From contig NC_134036.1 in the NCBI RefSeq assembly GCF_964204645.1, positions 2,717,501 through 2,781,500 on the forward strand: a stretch of DNA of 64,000 bases, read 5' to 3'. Positions 1 through 10,109 of this stretch are shown one piece after another. This DNA is from Tubulanus polymorphus. Lineage: Eukaryota; Nemertea; Palaeonemertea; Tubulaniformes; Tubulanidae. The position numbers were made by a program, and so were the translations under genes. Each line of letters opens with the position of its first letter. Positions within the stretch are counted from its first letter, which is position 1. Below the pieces are notes generated by a model. That model ran no database searches. It worked only from the letters and a program-made list of their open reading frames with translations, and had not been told where the DNA came from.

Positions 1-76
<76 letters not shown>
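1..76. repeat. (AT)n microsatellite
   Basis: A pure AT dinucleotide run of about 38 units begins at the window edge, so its true length is unknown. It is followed by two near-copies of a short CCATTAGCAGG motif at about 77 and 108. Confidence 0.97.
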
Positions 77-78
<2 letters not shown>

Positions 79-447
79 ATTAGCAGGCCATTATTATATA
101 TAATATCCATTAGCAGGATGCTAATCACCAAGAAAATTTCGACTTATATATTTCTTCCCGAACCTCGAAATCTTTTGTTGCCGGTTTTTCAATTAATCGT
201 TTCCTTTCTTTGTCATTGAATGAAACCAAAACGGGTCAGAGACATGTCCAATTAAAGAGGCGCATCCTCGCTTTCGAGGGTTTGATTGCCTCCCACCGAA
301 GCTCACGCCAACATAAACCCCTGCCGCAGACCCTCCATCGCTTTATCACACGTTCAAAGATTATTTGGTGGAAAAGGTTGCCATTCAGCGGCCACCAGTC
401 TATAGCCAATTGAACCCTGGCTAGCGAGGATGACATCCTAGGGGGCG

Positions 448-3041
448 CTACCACGAACCGGCGGATACTAATTTCGTCAGCACGAAAGTCACCACGGCAG
501 CGAACACAGCCGTCGGTAAGCGAGGTCGCGAACTGGGCGGAGAGTTGTTGCAGTATTGCATATCGTCGCAGCAAATAAAACGACTGAACCGGAACTCGAT
601 GACGTCATTGTAAACGCGTTTAATTATCTGTTTCATTCGCTGTACGTTATCGTACGAACAGTCGATCTGAGCACCAGTGCCCTCTGGCGGACAACTCCGA
701 ACGATTTCTTGCTCCTGACCCATAATACTCGTTTGGTAGATCTGTAAGAAAATAGGAGTGATTAGAGTTCTGACGTCATAGGGAGATTTGTGGAGGTCGC
801 CATCTTTCTGGTAGTGTCTCACCACAGAAATGTTTGGTGTACGGTCATCTTTTTGGGACATTTTTGATGATGTCATAGGGAGATTTATAGAGACAGCCAT
901 CTTTCTTGAAATAAACATCTACATCTGTGATGATGTCATAGGGCGATTTATGGAAGATGACATCATTTATATCAACCTCTTGACAGTGCTATAGGAGGGT
1001 CTTTCGGAAGGAGCCATCTTTTCTGGAAGCGTCTCTATCAATACGTCATAGGAGGACATCTATGGAAGTGGTCAGCTTTTCAAGAACGGTCTTATTTCAC
1101 CACGTCATAGGGGGTATCAACCGAGGTGGTCACATCTTTCCTTGGAGCGTATAGTCACAACTCGACACTTACCAGACAAGCGCCTGTGGATGAGCATTGC
1201 TTTTTGTTGATGCGGACAAAATCTTCGTTCCATTTTGGGTAAATGCATTCGTGAATATGTTTCATGTCTTGGTTTCGGCCGTTCAGATAACCGCGACAAT
1301 CGTAACACGCACCCATAGCTGCCGTACCTGAAAACAATAGTAAACAAACTCACTTAGTCATGGCAAAAAAATAAATTCCATTTCGGAAATCCTGTTCGAA
1401 CCCGGTTATAAAACTAGTAATGCAGCAGTTTCAGCAATACTTAGCTATCGTTCTGTGTAAAATATCATTTTTGACAGCTAAACTTCACAGTTAACCTTCA
1501 AACCAATAGACCCGTTCGAAATTTGTGATCGTTGTGACAAAGATGGAAACAAAATAATTGTTTTTGGCCTTTATGTAAATATAGGGCCGGTTATCGCAGC
1601 TCTGAGTACACAGTACATTGAAAGTAAATATACAGAGATTTATATCTAAGTCGTATAGTTCGTGGAAATAGGTAGAAAATAGACTTACAAAGAGTACTTT
1701 CTTTTGAAGGCGGAAATTGTGTATGAATGTGTGAGTGAAAATAAAGGCAGCATCAACAGGAACAGCAACAACATTAAAACTAGCGATAAATATTTCACAA
1801 GATAACGAACCCTGTGTTAAAATTAATTTACACTTGACTTATGAACAAGTTCTAATTTCTTTCTTGCGCTCTATGAATTCAGTTCCACAGTGTTCATAAT
1901 GAATGCATCATTCTAATGCCTTTAGTTCATTCCAAATGATGAAGATGTTGGAGAGATATTCTATTATGGTAGTTATGCGTTTGTGGAATCGAAAGATTAT
2001 CCAAACTTTTCCTCTATTAACTGCTATTCTCCATGACTTCAAAGCCCAGACGTGTCTTGAGTCCACATTAGCTGCCATGAGTGGCATTAAATCTTGAGGT
2101 TGGTCTAAAGCTGTTTGATTGGTTAATTATATGGAACTAAGAGGGTTGCCGATTGAATGAAGAAAAACCATTGTGGTCGAGAAAATAAACATATCTGACG
2201 AAGTCGTGAATGCTACAATCTTCTAATCATCTTATTAGGAAACAAAAAACTTGCAATCATCATGTGTCTTGTAGTTAGATAGCCCGTTTCGGGAAGGTGT
2301 TGTCACAAGACGCCAACGGAATTATTCATGATGTGACTCAGCGTTGATTACAACAATCTGGTGCAGTAGAGAACGCCTGTACTGTCATGTCAACAGCATA
2401 ATCCTAAACAAAATACCCTTAGAACGGATATTCCCAGTATAGAAAATGCAAATTATGTGCCAGTGGCCAGTTTTGACGTTAACAAGTACTAAAAGTGGTC
2501 TTACGTAAATCTTAAGAATGGTCGTATTACATTTATTGGATTAGCTCTTAGAACTAACGATGGTCTAAGAATGGATTTAAATCTATAAAAGCCATGTCTG
2601 CAAAACTGACCCCAGAATCCTTACTTTACCGTAGAAAACGAGTCGACATTTTTATTCCATGCCCACTTTAAACTAGAGATTCCCTGGGAACAAGAAACGC
2701 ATCATCATCAATCGTCCCAAATCATATCACAATTCCAAATACGGAATTGTAAACGCCTCTGACACGAACAACCATCGCAGATTTGCCAATTTTTCCAGGC
2801 GAATCGGCGATAAATCAAATGAATTAAGGACCTTTGTCAATAGTGACCCTGTTGATGGAGCTATACATATGGCTATATACACTGTGCATTGTCGCGTATA
2901 GTGTACAACGTAATTACCTGTAATGAAAATATCCAGCGCTAAAACCGTCAATAGCATCCACAAACAGCTCCCTCTACCGCTGCAGCCGCTCGTCATCATT
3001 CTCATCGTCCTCTTCACCATCCCAGTGATCGTCACTTTCAT
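448..3041 (-). CDS. Ly6/uPAR-type three-finger protein, GPI-anchored, 3 exons
   Basis: Exons on the minus strand are 3041-2918, 1327-1173 and 741-448. All junctions are AG/GT with matching phase and give 190 residues. An in-frame TAA sits just upstream of the ATG. The N-terminus has a hydrophobic signal (about residues 26-41) after a basic stretch. The mature part starts near CYDC and has ten cysteines (49, 52, 69, 86, 92, 110, 121, 150, 151, 157). It ends in CCDDMQYCN, the CC-x4-CN signature of the Ly6/uPAR fold. A hydrophobic tail (about 168-186) after a polar linker looks like a GPI-attachment signal. Family members sit on the outer membrane leaflet and bind receptors, channels or ligands; the partner here is unknown. 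The 1.6-kb first intron shows nothing recognisable. The long basic N-terminus before the signal is odd, and a later start at M15 or M16 is possible. Confidence 0.87.
765..1140. repeat. Degenerate tandem repeat with GTCATAGGG core, inside Ly6 intron 2
   Basis: At least five loose copies of a unit of about 60-100 bp are visible, starting near 775, 873, 935, 1043 and 1101. Each has GTCATAGG followed by a GATTTATGG-like stretch and GCCATCTTTC. Related copies occur near 17.2, 39.9 and 47.8 kb, so this is a dispersed family as well as a local array. Confidence 0.7.
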
Positions 3042-3049
3042 CCTTCGTT

Positions 3050-3830
3050 AGATCCTTTTCGCTAAAAATCCCCGTATTTTCGTTCTAATAATGGTTTTAA
3101 CTAGTTACTCCTTCTTCCATACCATACATCCCCGTATGCTATTGTCCTCTAGTACATTATCATACAGTCGTTGAATAGCCTCGCATGCCAGAGACCGACT
3201 CTCATTGTTGCCAAGGCGACGCGGCGAGGCCATTCGATCTGAATTGTTCGTTTATTCATGAACTGTATGTACATTACTTAGATGTTTTGAAATATCTATT
3301 TAGTTAATTTATTAAGTTTAAGGTTATCACTGTTACGTTTATCCATTACCTACTTGCATGATAGTTCTTTCACGATAGTTCTTGATATATTCATTGTATG
3401 TAATGAAATTTAATGTAAGATCATCAACTTCTGAACTCATTATAGCGATTTTAATGAAAAAAAATTATGTAGTTAAATTGAAAGCTTAATGTTTACTAAT
3501 ATTGTCAGTAGTTCTCATAAATTTTCCTTGGCCATTCTTTCCTTGGCCATTTTTTCCTGGCCATTTTTTTTCTTGGCCACTTTTTCCTAGATTCGTTGAT
3601 GGAATCGAAAACGTCGTTTTAGATTCCATGGTTTATTGAAATTGAAAAAGATTTCAAAATCAGACTTTGTAATTTTTGACAGCCTTTCGTACATTTTCCA
3701 ACGTATCGAGACCTTATTTTCAATGTTTTTATGAAATTATCACCATCGATACCACTGTATCGGCATAGTTCAGCAACGCTACTGCTAGTGCGAGTTGACG
3801 CGTTGTTTTGGAAATCATTCGATATCGCGA
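3050..3830. other. Intergenic, no gene seen
   Basis: AT-rich sequence with short tandem echoes of CTTGGCCATT at about 3525-3585. No reading frame or splice pattern is convincing. Confidence 0.6.
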
Positions 3831-3834
3831 TGAC

Positions 3835-4285
3835 GATGAGATCAACTTCTAGGGTGAGATCGAAACGTCGTGTATTTTGTATATTTTAGATTGTTCGAAT
3901 AAATGAATTCTTGATTTTAAGTTTCTTTTAATTTGTACAGTGGGATTGTATCTAATCATCCGTTCACCACGTTTGAGTGTGGTTATCGTACTACTTCTAA
4001 CACATGTCTGTCATAGGATAAAATCCCACTATTTACAGATTAAAAGAATTTAAAAACCAGAATTTAGTTATTCAATCTAAAATATATAAAAGACACGACG
4101 TTTCGATCTCACCCTAGAGATCATACCTGACGATGATCTCTAGGGTGAGATCGAAACGTCGTGTCTTTTATATATTTTAGATTGAATAAATAAATTCTGG
4201 TTTTTAAATTCTTTTAATCTGTAAATAGTGGGATTTTATCTTATTATCCGTTCACCACGTTTGAGTGTGGTTATCGTTCTAACAT
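3835..4285. repeat. Three copies of one element, direct-inverted-direct
   Basis: One unit lies at about 3835-3990 (plus), again inverted at about 4015-4122, and again plus at about 4127-4280. The shared core is GGGTGAGATCGAAACGTCGT, followed by TATTTTAGATTG, an AAATTCTTTTAAT-like stretch and a GTGGGATT...CCGTTCACCACG end. The inverted and third copies meet almost head to head, forming a large palindrome. It resembles the terminal part of a retroelement, possibly Penelope-like, but no protein was seen. Confidence 0.75.
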
Positions 4286-4485
4286 GTCTGTCATACTTTA
4301 TTGTATTCCATTTACCAATGATGGTCCGTTACATTACGGCTCAATAAAGTCAGGTTATGGAAACAACGAAGACTATGATCTTCCAGTTGACGATGAGTTT
4401 ATTTCGGACGCACCTGGTATGTGTCTGAATTTGTTACAGACTCCAAGGCTGACATATTCTGAATCCTACAAGCTATGTACAATAG

Positions 4486-4540
4486 GCTACGAGCAATTAT
4501 CTAACAGATCTTAGAGAATTGTTAGATAATTGCTCGTAGC
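4486..4540. repeat. Perfect 21-bp hairpin
   Basis: Arms at 4486-4506 and 4520-4540 are exact reverse complements around a 13-nt loop. The arms are AT-rich and no poly-T tract follows. Function unknown. Confidence 0.95.
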
Positions 4541-4554
4541 TATAGGTTACTACA

Positions 4555-5360
4555 ATTCAATCTTTATTCAGCATAAACATTAATAAAACATTGTTTGTAA
4601 CTGATACAAATTCGGAAAATCAAGTATATACATAATAGGAGATAAACAAATAATAAAATGAAGCATAATTAACACTAATTACAGATGAGTTAAAACATAA
4701 TTGAAAATATACAGAACATTAATCGAAGAAAAATTAGGACAATGCCAGACCGAGTTTAATAAATTTGGCTAGCTGAACAATGCTGGTTGTAGGTTACTAT
4801 GTGACAGACATGTGACTGACTAGCAGGTGACAAACGGGTCATTGTTTAATTCATTCTGTCCGAGCAAGGATTAGTTAATTACTAAACAATTACTAAACAA
4901 ACAAATGGGGCAGATCCCGAGTTTAGAGTTGCCTATAACTCACAACTATCGAACCAGGTCCAGAGCGTACAATAGATGAGATTAAAAAAGATACGTTTTC
5001 ATTTTTATCAAATAGGGGACAATGGGCAAAAAAGGAGCGGGCGGTTTGCACCCTCGACTCCCTCGCGGGGACGCGTATGCCTCTCAGCCTAAAAGTCCTA
5101 GAGTTTCTATCTGCGTGAAGTTCGGTGTAATTAGTATCACTTCGATTCGTGCGCACTGCCCCTTCACAACCTGACAAGTATCTTTAATTATCTCTACACT
5201 GGCTCGCGTGAGCTCCACTGAAACGGTTGTACTTAAAATTGATGATCCCTTGAATTCGCCGCAAATTACGACGTGTGACTCTAATGAGCAATCACAACAG
5301 CAGTTTCATATCACTTTTCGTTTCCTTGTGCTAAACCGTAACAACTTGTAGTGAGTGACA
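4555..5360. other. Intergenic, no gene seen
   Basis: AT-rich sequence. No splice-supported reading frame, tRNA or named repeat was recognised here. Confidence 0.55.
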
Positions 5361-5374
5361 TATCACTGTCTTTT

Positions 5375-5930
5375 CAGTCAACCCACACAACTGTGGAACT
5401 AAGTCCAGAGTAAAATCAAACCCACACAACTGTGGAACTTGGTCCAGAGTAAAATGAAACCCACATGACTGTGGAACTGGGTCCAGAGTAAATTTAACCC
5501 ACACAACTGTGAGACTGGGTCCAGAGTAAAATCAAACTTACATAACTGTGGAACTAAGTCCAGAGTGTAAATTAAACCCATATAACTGCAGAACTGGTCC
5601 AGAGCGATATTAAACCCACGCAACAGTGAGACTGGGTCCAGAGTAAAATTCAACCCACGCAACAGTGAGACTGGGTCCAGAGTAAAATCAAACTTACATA
5701 ACTGTGGAACTAAGTCCAGAGTAAAATTAAACCCCCATAACTGCAGAACTGGGTCCAGAGCGATATTAAACCCACACAACTGTGGAACTGGGTTCAGAGT
5801 GAAACAAACTCACACAACTGTGGGCCTGGATCCAGAGTCAAATCAGAGCCACACAACAGGGGAACTGTGGAAGTGCCAAATTCAAATCAGACCCACTCAA
5901 CTGTGGAACGTGGAAGCGGATCAAATTCAA
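5375..5930. repeat. Minisatellite, about 38-bp unit with CCCACACAACTGTGG core
   Basis: About 14 diverged units contain ACCCACACAACTGTGGAACT and GGGTCCAGAGTAAAAT. Each holds a small palindrome, CACAACTGTG. Long open frames on both strands here are by-products of the repeat. The same family occurs at 15.77-16.05 kb and 44.50-44.60 kb. Confidence 0.93.
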
Positions 5931-6299
5931 TCTTTTTTTTATGAATTTTTAATACCTCCAATCTCGGTGACGTCGACAAAACTGGCGCACGCCACAATAT
6001 CGGATTTCTGTGAGCGATGGCGCCGGTTACTTTCATTTACATAAAACGAAAACAAAAAATCGAGCTGCCACGAAACGACACCACCACAGTACGAGGTCCG
6101 CAGCCGACAGGATCACTCGAACTTTACCTGCTGTCAACTGATACTCACTAGATAAGAACATGGATTTTCTTTGAGTTGGCGATGACCAAAGATCGTTTGA
6201 TGTTTATGTCATTTCGATGTTGAAAAAAAAAAACTAAGGTAAGAATTTCTATTTTAGCTCTACTTGTCGAATTTCTCGTGGCCGCCGGGGAATGACTGT

Positions 6300-7011
6300 A
6301 GTTAGGCCACGCAATTTTTTTACTTTTTATAGAAAGCTAGAAGACCACAATAAGCCTTTTTACAGTTTCCAGGCGCCATTTTTTTGGGTACCCGCCGGGT
6401 CCGCATTGTTGAATTTTTTGTCCCTATTTTTCTCCGGTTTAATTTTTTTATTTCGTTCATATCTCTGGATTTGATTAAGATGGAAACAAAGTAGAAATAT
6501 CGATGAACTCGGAAGGAAGTTGAGGTTTTTTGTTTTATAAACTATTAAAAAAACTATATTCTTAACATATCTCACACTTGGTAACTGTTTATGAAAACAA
6601 AAACATCAAAATCTTGACTAGGCCTATGATATATTGTAATTGGAATTCCTGGAATTTTACAATCCAAGGTCGCCATCAATGTCCGATTAGCAAAGTTGTC
6701 TGAGCACTGCATGGCTGCACCTTCCAGAATAAAATTGTTAAATCCGATGTGATAAAACATTGTTATGGTGTCGATCTGAGTGCCGACATCACGATTCGAT
6801 TAAAAAATAAAAAAAAAATGATTTACGAGAAGGGAGAGTTTTGTAGTCGTACGACCACATATATATTTTTGAAAATAGTTGTTTCATCTTAAATTTTGAA
6901 ATAGGGACAGTAGGCAATTTTATCTTAATTCGAAAATGATTATTTGAAATGACGAAATATCGGGTCTGTCGTGCCCGAGAAACAGGGTTTTCTTTTGGGT
7001 GTGGCCTAACT
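6300..7011. mobile_element. Possible DNA transposon with short terminal inverted repeats
   Basis: The ends read AGTTAGGCCACGC on the left and, reverse-complemented, AGTTAGGCCACAC on the right. The right arm continues into a CTGTTTCTCGGGCAC stretch. No transposase frame is visible and no target duplication was identified, so the borders are tentative. Confidence 0.35.
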
Positions 7012-7164
7012 GATCGAAATATTCTTCTTATAACTATATATGTAATTTTCAAAAATCCACAATTCGTAACTTAAAGAGTTAATTGTTATTGATAGGCCTG
7101 TTTAGGTTCATCGTGAACTTTAGGCATGTATTCGTAATTACCCCTCGTACGTTCACCATTTCAA

Positions 7165-7880
7165 TTTAGAAATGATCAGTTTCTGAAAGTGCGTTGATAA
7201 AATGTCTGGTGTTCGTGGTTCATTTTCAATTGAAAATGTCTCATGTGAAGTCCTGAACATATGGGAAGTGTGGACGATCATAGCTTTTGGAAGTTTGCTG
7301 ATAAAATGTCTAATATCTGGTGTTTGTAGTTCATTTTCAATTAGAAATGTCTCAGGTGAAGCACTGAACACATGTGAAGTGTGGACGATCATAGCTTTTG
7401 GAAGTTTGCTGATAAAATGTCTAATATCTGGTGTTTGTAGTTCATTTTCAATTAGAAATGTCTCAGGTGAAGCACTGCACACGTGAAGTGTGGACAATCA
7501 TAGTTTTTGGAAGTTTGCTGATAAAATATCTAATATCTGGTGTTTGTAGTTCATTTTCTATTAGAAATGTCTCAGGTGAAGCACTGAACACAATATGTGA
7601 AGTGTGGACGATCATAGCTTTTGGAAGTTTGCTGATAAAATGTCTAATATCTGGTGTTTGTAGTTCATTTTCTATTAGAAATGTCTCAGATGAAGCACTG
7701 AACACAATATGTGAAGTGTGGACGATCATAGCTTTTGGAAGTTTGCTGATAAAATGTCTAATATCTGGTGTTTGTAGTTCATTTTCTATTAGAAATGTCT
7801 CAGATGAAGCACTGAACACAATATGTGAAGTGTGGACGATCATAGTTTTTGGAAGTTTTCTATTCGCAGTTCATTTTAGA
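7165..7880. repeat. 114-bp tandem repeat, about six copies
   Basis: The motif GTGTGGACGATCATAG recurs at 7268, 7379, 7488, 7602, 7716 and 7830. The spacing is 109-114 bp and settles at exactly 114 in the last three intervals. The period is a multiple of three, so copies stay open on both strands (up to 169 residues). That openness is not evidence of coding. A lone diverged copy lies near 25.43 kb. Confidence 0.95.
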
Positions 7881-8130
7881 ACGATCAAAATTGTAGAGAA
7901 ATTGTTGCGAAACCTGTCGGCTCCGGGTCGGTTCTGGTAGCACATTAGACGATGGCTGAATTACAAACTGATACCCATATTTTTTTCAGGATAAATCCGT
8001 CGAACCTTGGACATATTTCATCTGACTGCCCGATTGAGCGCACATTCTTGCTAGGTCTATTCAGTTAGAACTAGGACCCAGCCGATAATCGTCTGCTCCG
8101 TATGTCGTAACCGCGAGGTCAGAAACTAAA

Positions 8131-9399
8131 ATGTTCGCAAATTTGACCGCCACAAATAAAGAACCGCTGTACGTAACGTCCGTAGCGAATTGTCTGACCG
8201 CCGACGCAACCGATAGAATATGGCTAACTTACACCCCTGCAGGTAGCAATATCTCGACCACGTACCGGATAAAGCCGTTTAGTAAACCCGTCTACAATTA
8301 CTACGTAGGCCTACAGACGGCGCTGCGAGCGGAAAACAGTAGTTCGGATTTGGTGGTCAAGTGCGAGGACAGTTGCAATCAAGCCTTATTCCGGGCTGTA
8401 GACTCAATGGCCCAAATTTCTCCGTACGTGACCTTGGCCTTGTCGATCGTGGGTACAGCTCTAATACTGATCGCAGTGGCGCCCGATGTGCGACGCTCGT
8501 CTGCCAACTGGTACATCGTCTCCTTGGCCTTGACCGAAACAAGTTACCTGTTGTTTACCGTTATGATGGGCTTCGGGAGTAAACTGGCGTACTACTTGAA
8601 GGGTACCGATGCGTCTTGTAAGTGCTCCCAATTCTTCTTGGAATTCTCGGCGATGGCGAGCGTCTATATACTGATAGCTATGACCGCCGAGCGAATGTAC
8701 GTCGTACTAGCGCCATTGCGCGCCGCGGCGACTGTCAGCTTTAAAAAATCGATATTCGTTACATCGATCGTGGCCGCTGTGTCGTTTGTCGTCAATTCAC
8801 CGCGGTTTTGGTTTTTCCAATTCATCGGGTTCGATTACACAGCTCCGAATGTCCCGATGTGTTACGCCATTGCGACGGCGAGATTCTCGTTTGCGACGCT
8901 GTCCAGTTATTTCTCCACGTACACGATACTGATCGCGTTGGTACCGGTTTGTCTGTTGTTCGTCATGAATTTCGTCATCATCGTCCAAATTCGCAAACAC
9001 AGTCGCGAACAGACGAAAATGACGTCGTCGGGCGCCAGTAGCAACAACGACAGTGGTGCCACCAAGCGACGACCCAATAGTACAGAGGTACAAATAACTA
9101 TTATGTTGGTTTCGGCGTCGGTTACGTTCTTGTTGCTAAACATGTTGAAAGTGGTGCACGACTATCTCCGAAACACGCTAAACTTAAGTACGTGTCCTCA
9201 TGCAAATTTAGACGCGATTGTCGACCCCCTTGGTACTTTTCTGCTGTACCTCAGTCACGCTGTAAACGCCTATGTCTACTGTTTGAGCAGCGCCGCCTTT
9301 CGGGCGCAGTTGTTGCGTCGTTTTGGCCGCCACGCAGCCGGTAGTAGCGCCGCCTCGCGGAGCGCATTTCAAACGCAAATGTCGACCATTTCGAATTAA
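8131..9399 (+). CDS. Class A (rhodopsin-like) GPCR, orphan
   Basis: A 422-residue receptor in one coding exon. A splice acceptor ending at 7989 suggests a 5' UTR intron, and the ATG at 8131 is the first of the frame. The extracellular N-terminus (about 95 residues) has sites such as NLT and NIS. Membrane segments fall at about 96-118, 126-148, 164-188, 207-227, 260-285, 318-342 and 366-386. Cys163 or Cys165 at the top of TM3 and Cys244 in loop 2 can form the usual disulfide. The DRY position reads ERM (187-189), and the TM7 NPxxY motif is NAYVY (379-383). TM1 lacks the usual Asn, so this is a divergent member. The overall pattern resembles invertebrate neuropeptide-receptor-like orphans; the ligand is unknown. 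Codons are much more GC-rich than the flanks. Confidence 0.9.
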   Translation: MFANLTATNKEPLYVTSVANCLTADATDRIWLTYTPAGSNISTTYRIKPFSKPVYNYYVGLQTALRAENSSSDLVVKCEDSCNQALFRAVDSMAQISPYVTLALSIVGTALILIAVAPDVRRSSANWYIVSLALTETSYLLFTVMMGFGSKLAYYLKGTDASCKCSQFFLEFSAMASVYILIAMTAERMYVVLAPLRAAATVSFKKSIFVTSIVAAVSFVVNSPRFWFFQFIGFDYTAPNVPMCYAIATARFSFATLSSYFSTYTILIALVPVCLLFVMNFVIIVQIRKHSREQTKMTSSGASSNNDSGATKRRPNSTEVQITIMLVSASVTFLLLNMLKVVHDYLRNTLNLSTCPHANLDAIVDPLGTFLLYLSHAVNAYVYCLSSAAFRAQLLRRFGRHAAGSSAASRSAFQTQMSTISN

Positions 9400-9551
9400 A
9401 AGCACGACGGATGAAATTCAAGAAACTCTTAAAAATATTGAACGTTTCAACAAACCCCGATTGCGACCTAGATGGGAAACTTTAAAAAAACTGGAGGTTC
9501 AAACCATCCATAAAACAACGGTCAACAGCAGGCCTATATCCCCGAGTTCAC

Positions 9552-9612
9552 GCAGTTAGGCCAGTTCGGGCCACGCAGTTAGGCCAGTTCGGGGCACGTA
9601 ATTAGGCCACCC
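9552..9612. repeat. Short tandem repeat with AGTTAGGCCA core
   Basis: Three close copies of CACGCAGTTAGGCCAGTTCG-like sequence, the last diverged. The core matches the terminal motif of the element proposed at 6300-7011. Confidence 0.7.
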
Positions 9613-9869
9613 ATCCCGAGCAACATTCACAGCAGTCAAAACCGTCCAAACCGACTTGATGGTAATGATTGGAGCAGTTGAATTTAAACATTAAAAAAAC
9701 CTCCGAACATTTTAACGATAAAACCACCTGCTAGGCTTCTGCCGTTTATATATATATATATATATATACTTTAAGGTGAAATTGTCAGCGACCAATTTTC
9801 GAATGATTTATTTATTAACGCTACGAGTTAACACTATGCGATACCGTTTATTGGACATTTAGATGACAT

Positions 9870-10055
<186 letters not shown>

Positions 10056-10109
10056 CCATTATGTACTGTTTAAGGTCTATATACCTGCCGAGTTGGGATA
10101 ACGCCACGC

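Noticed and set aside
4284-4514. Acidic frame with a possible GTATGT donor after GNNEDYDLPVDDEFISDAP
   Set aside because: The acceptor side lacks a pyrimidine tract, no neighbouring exon was found, and it borders a repeat cluster.
7153-7940. Repeat protein of 114-169 residues on either strand
   Set aside because: The period of 114 bp keeps frames open on both strands, and there is no further coding support.
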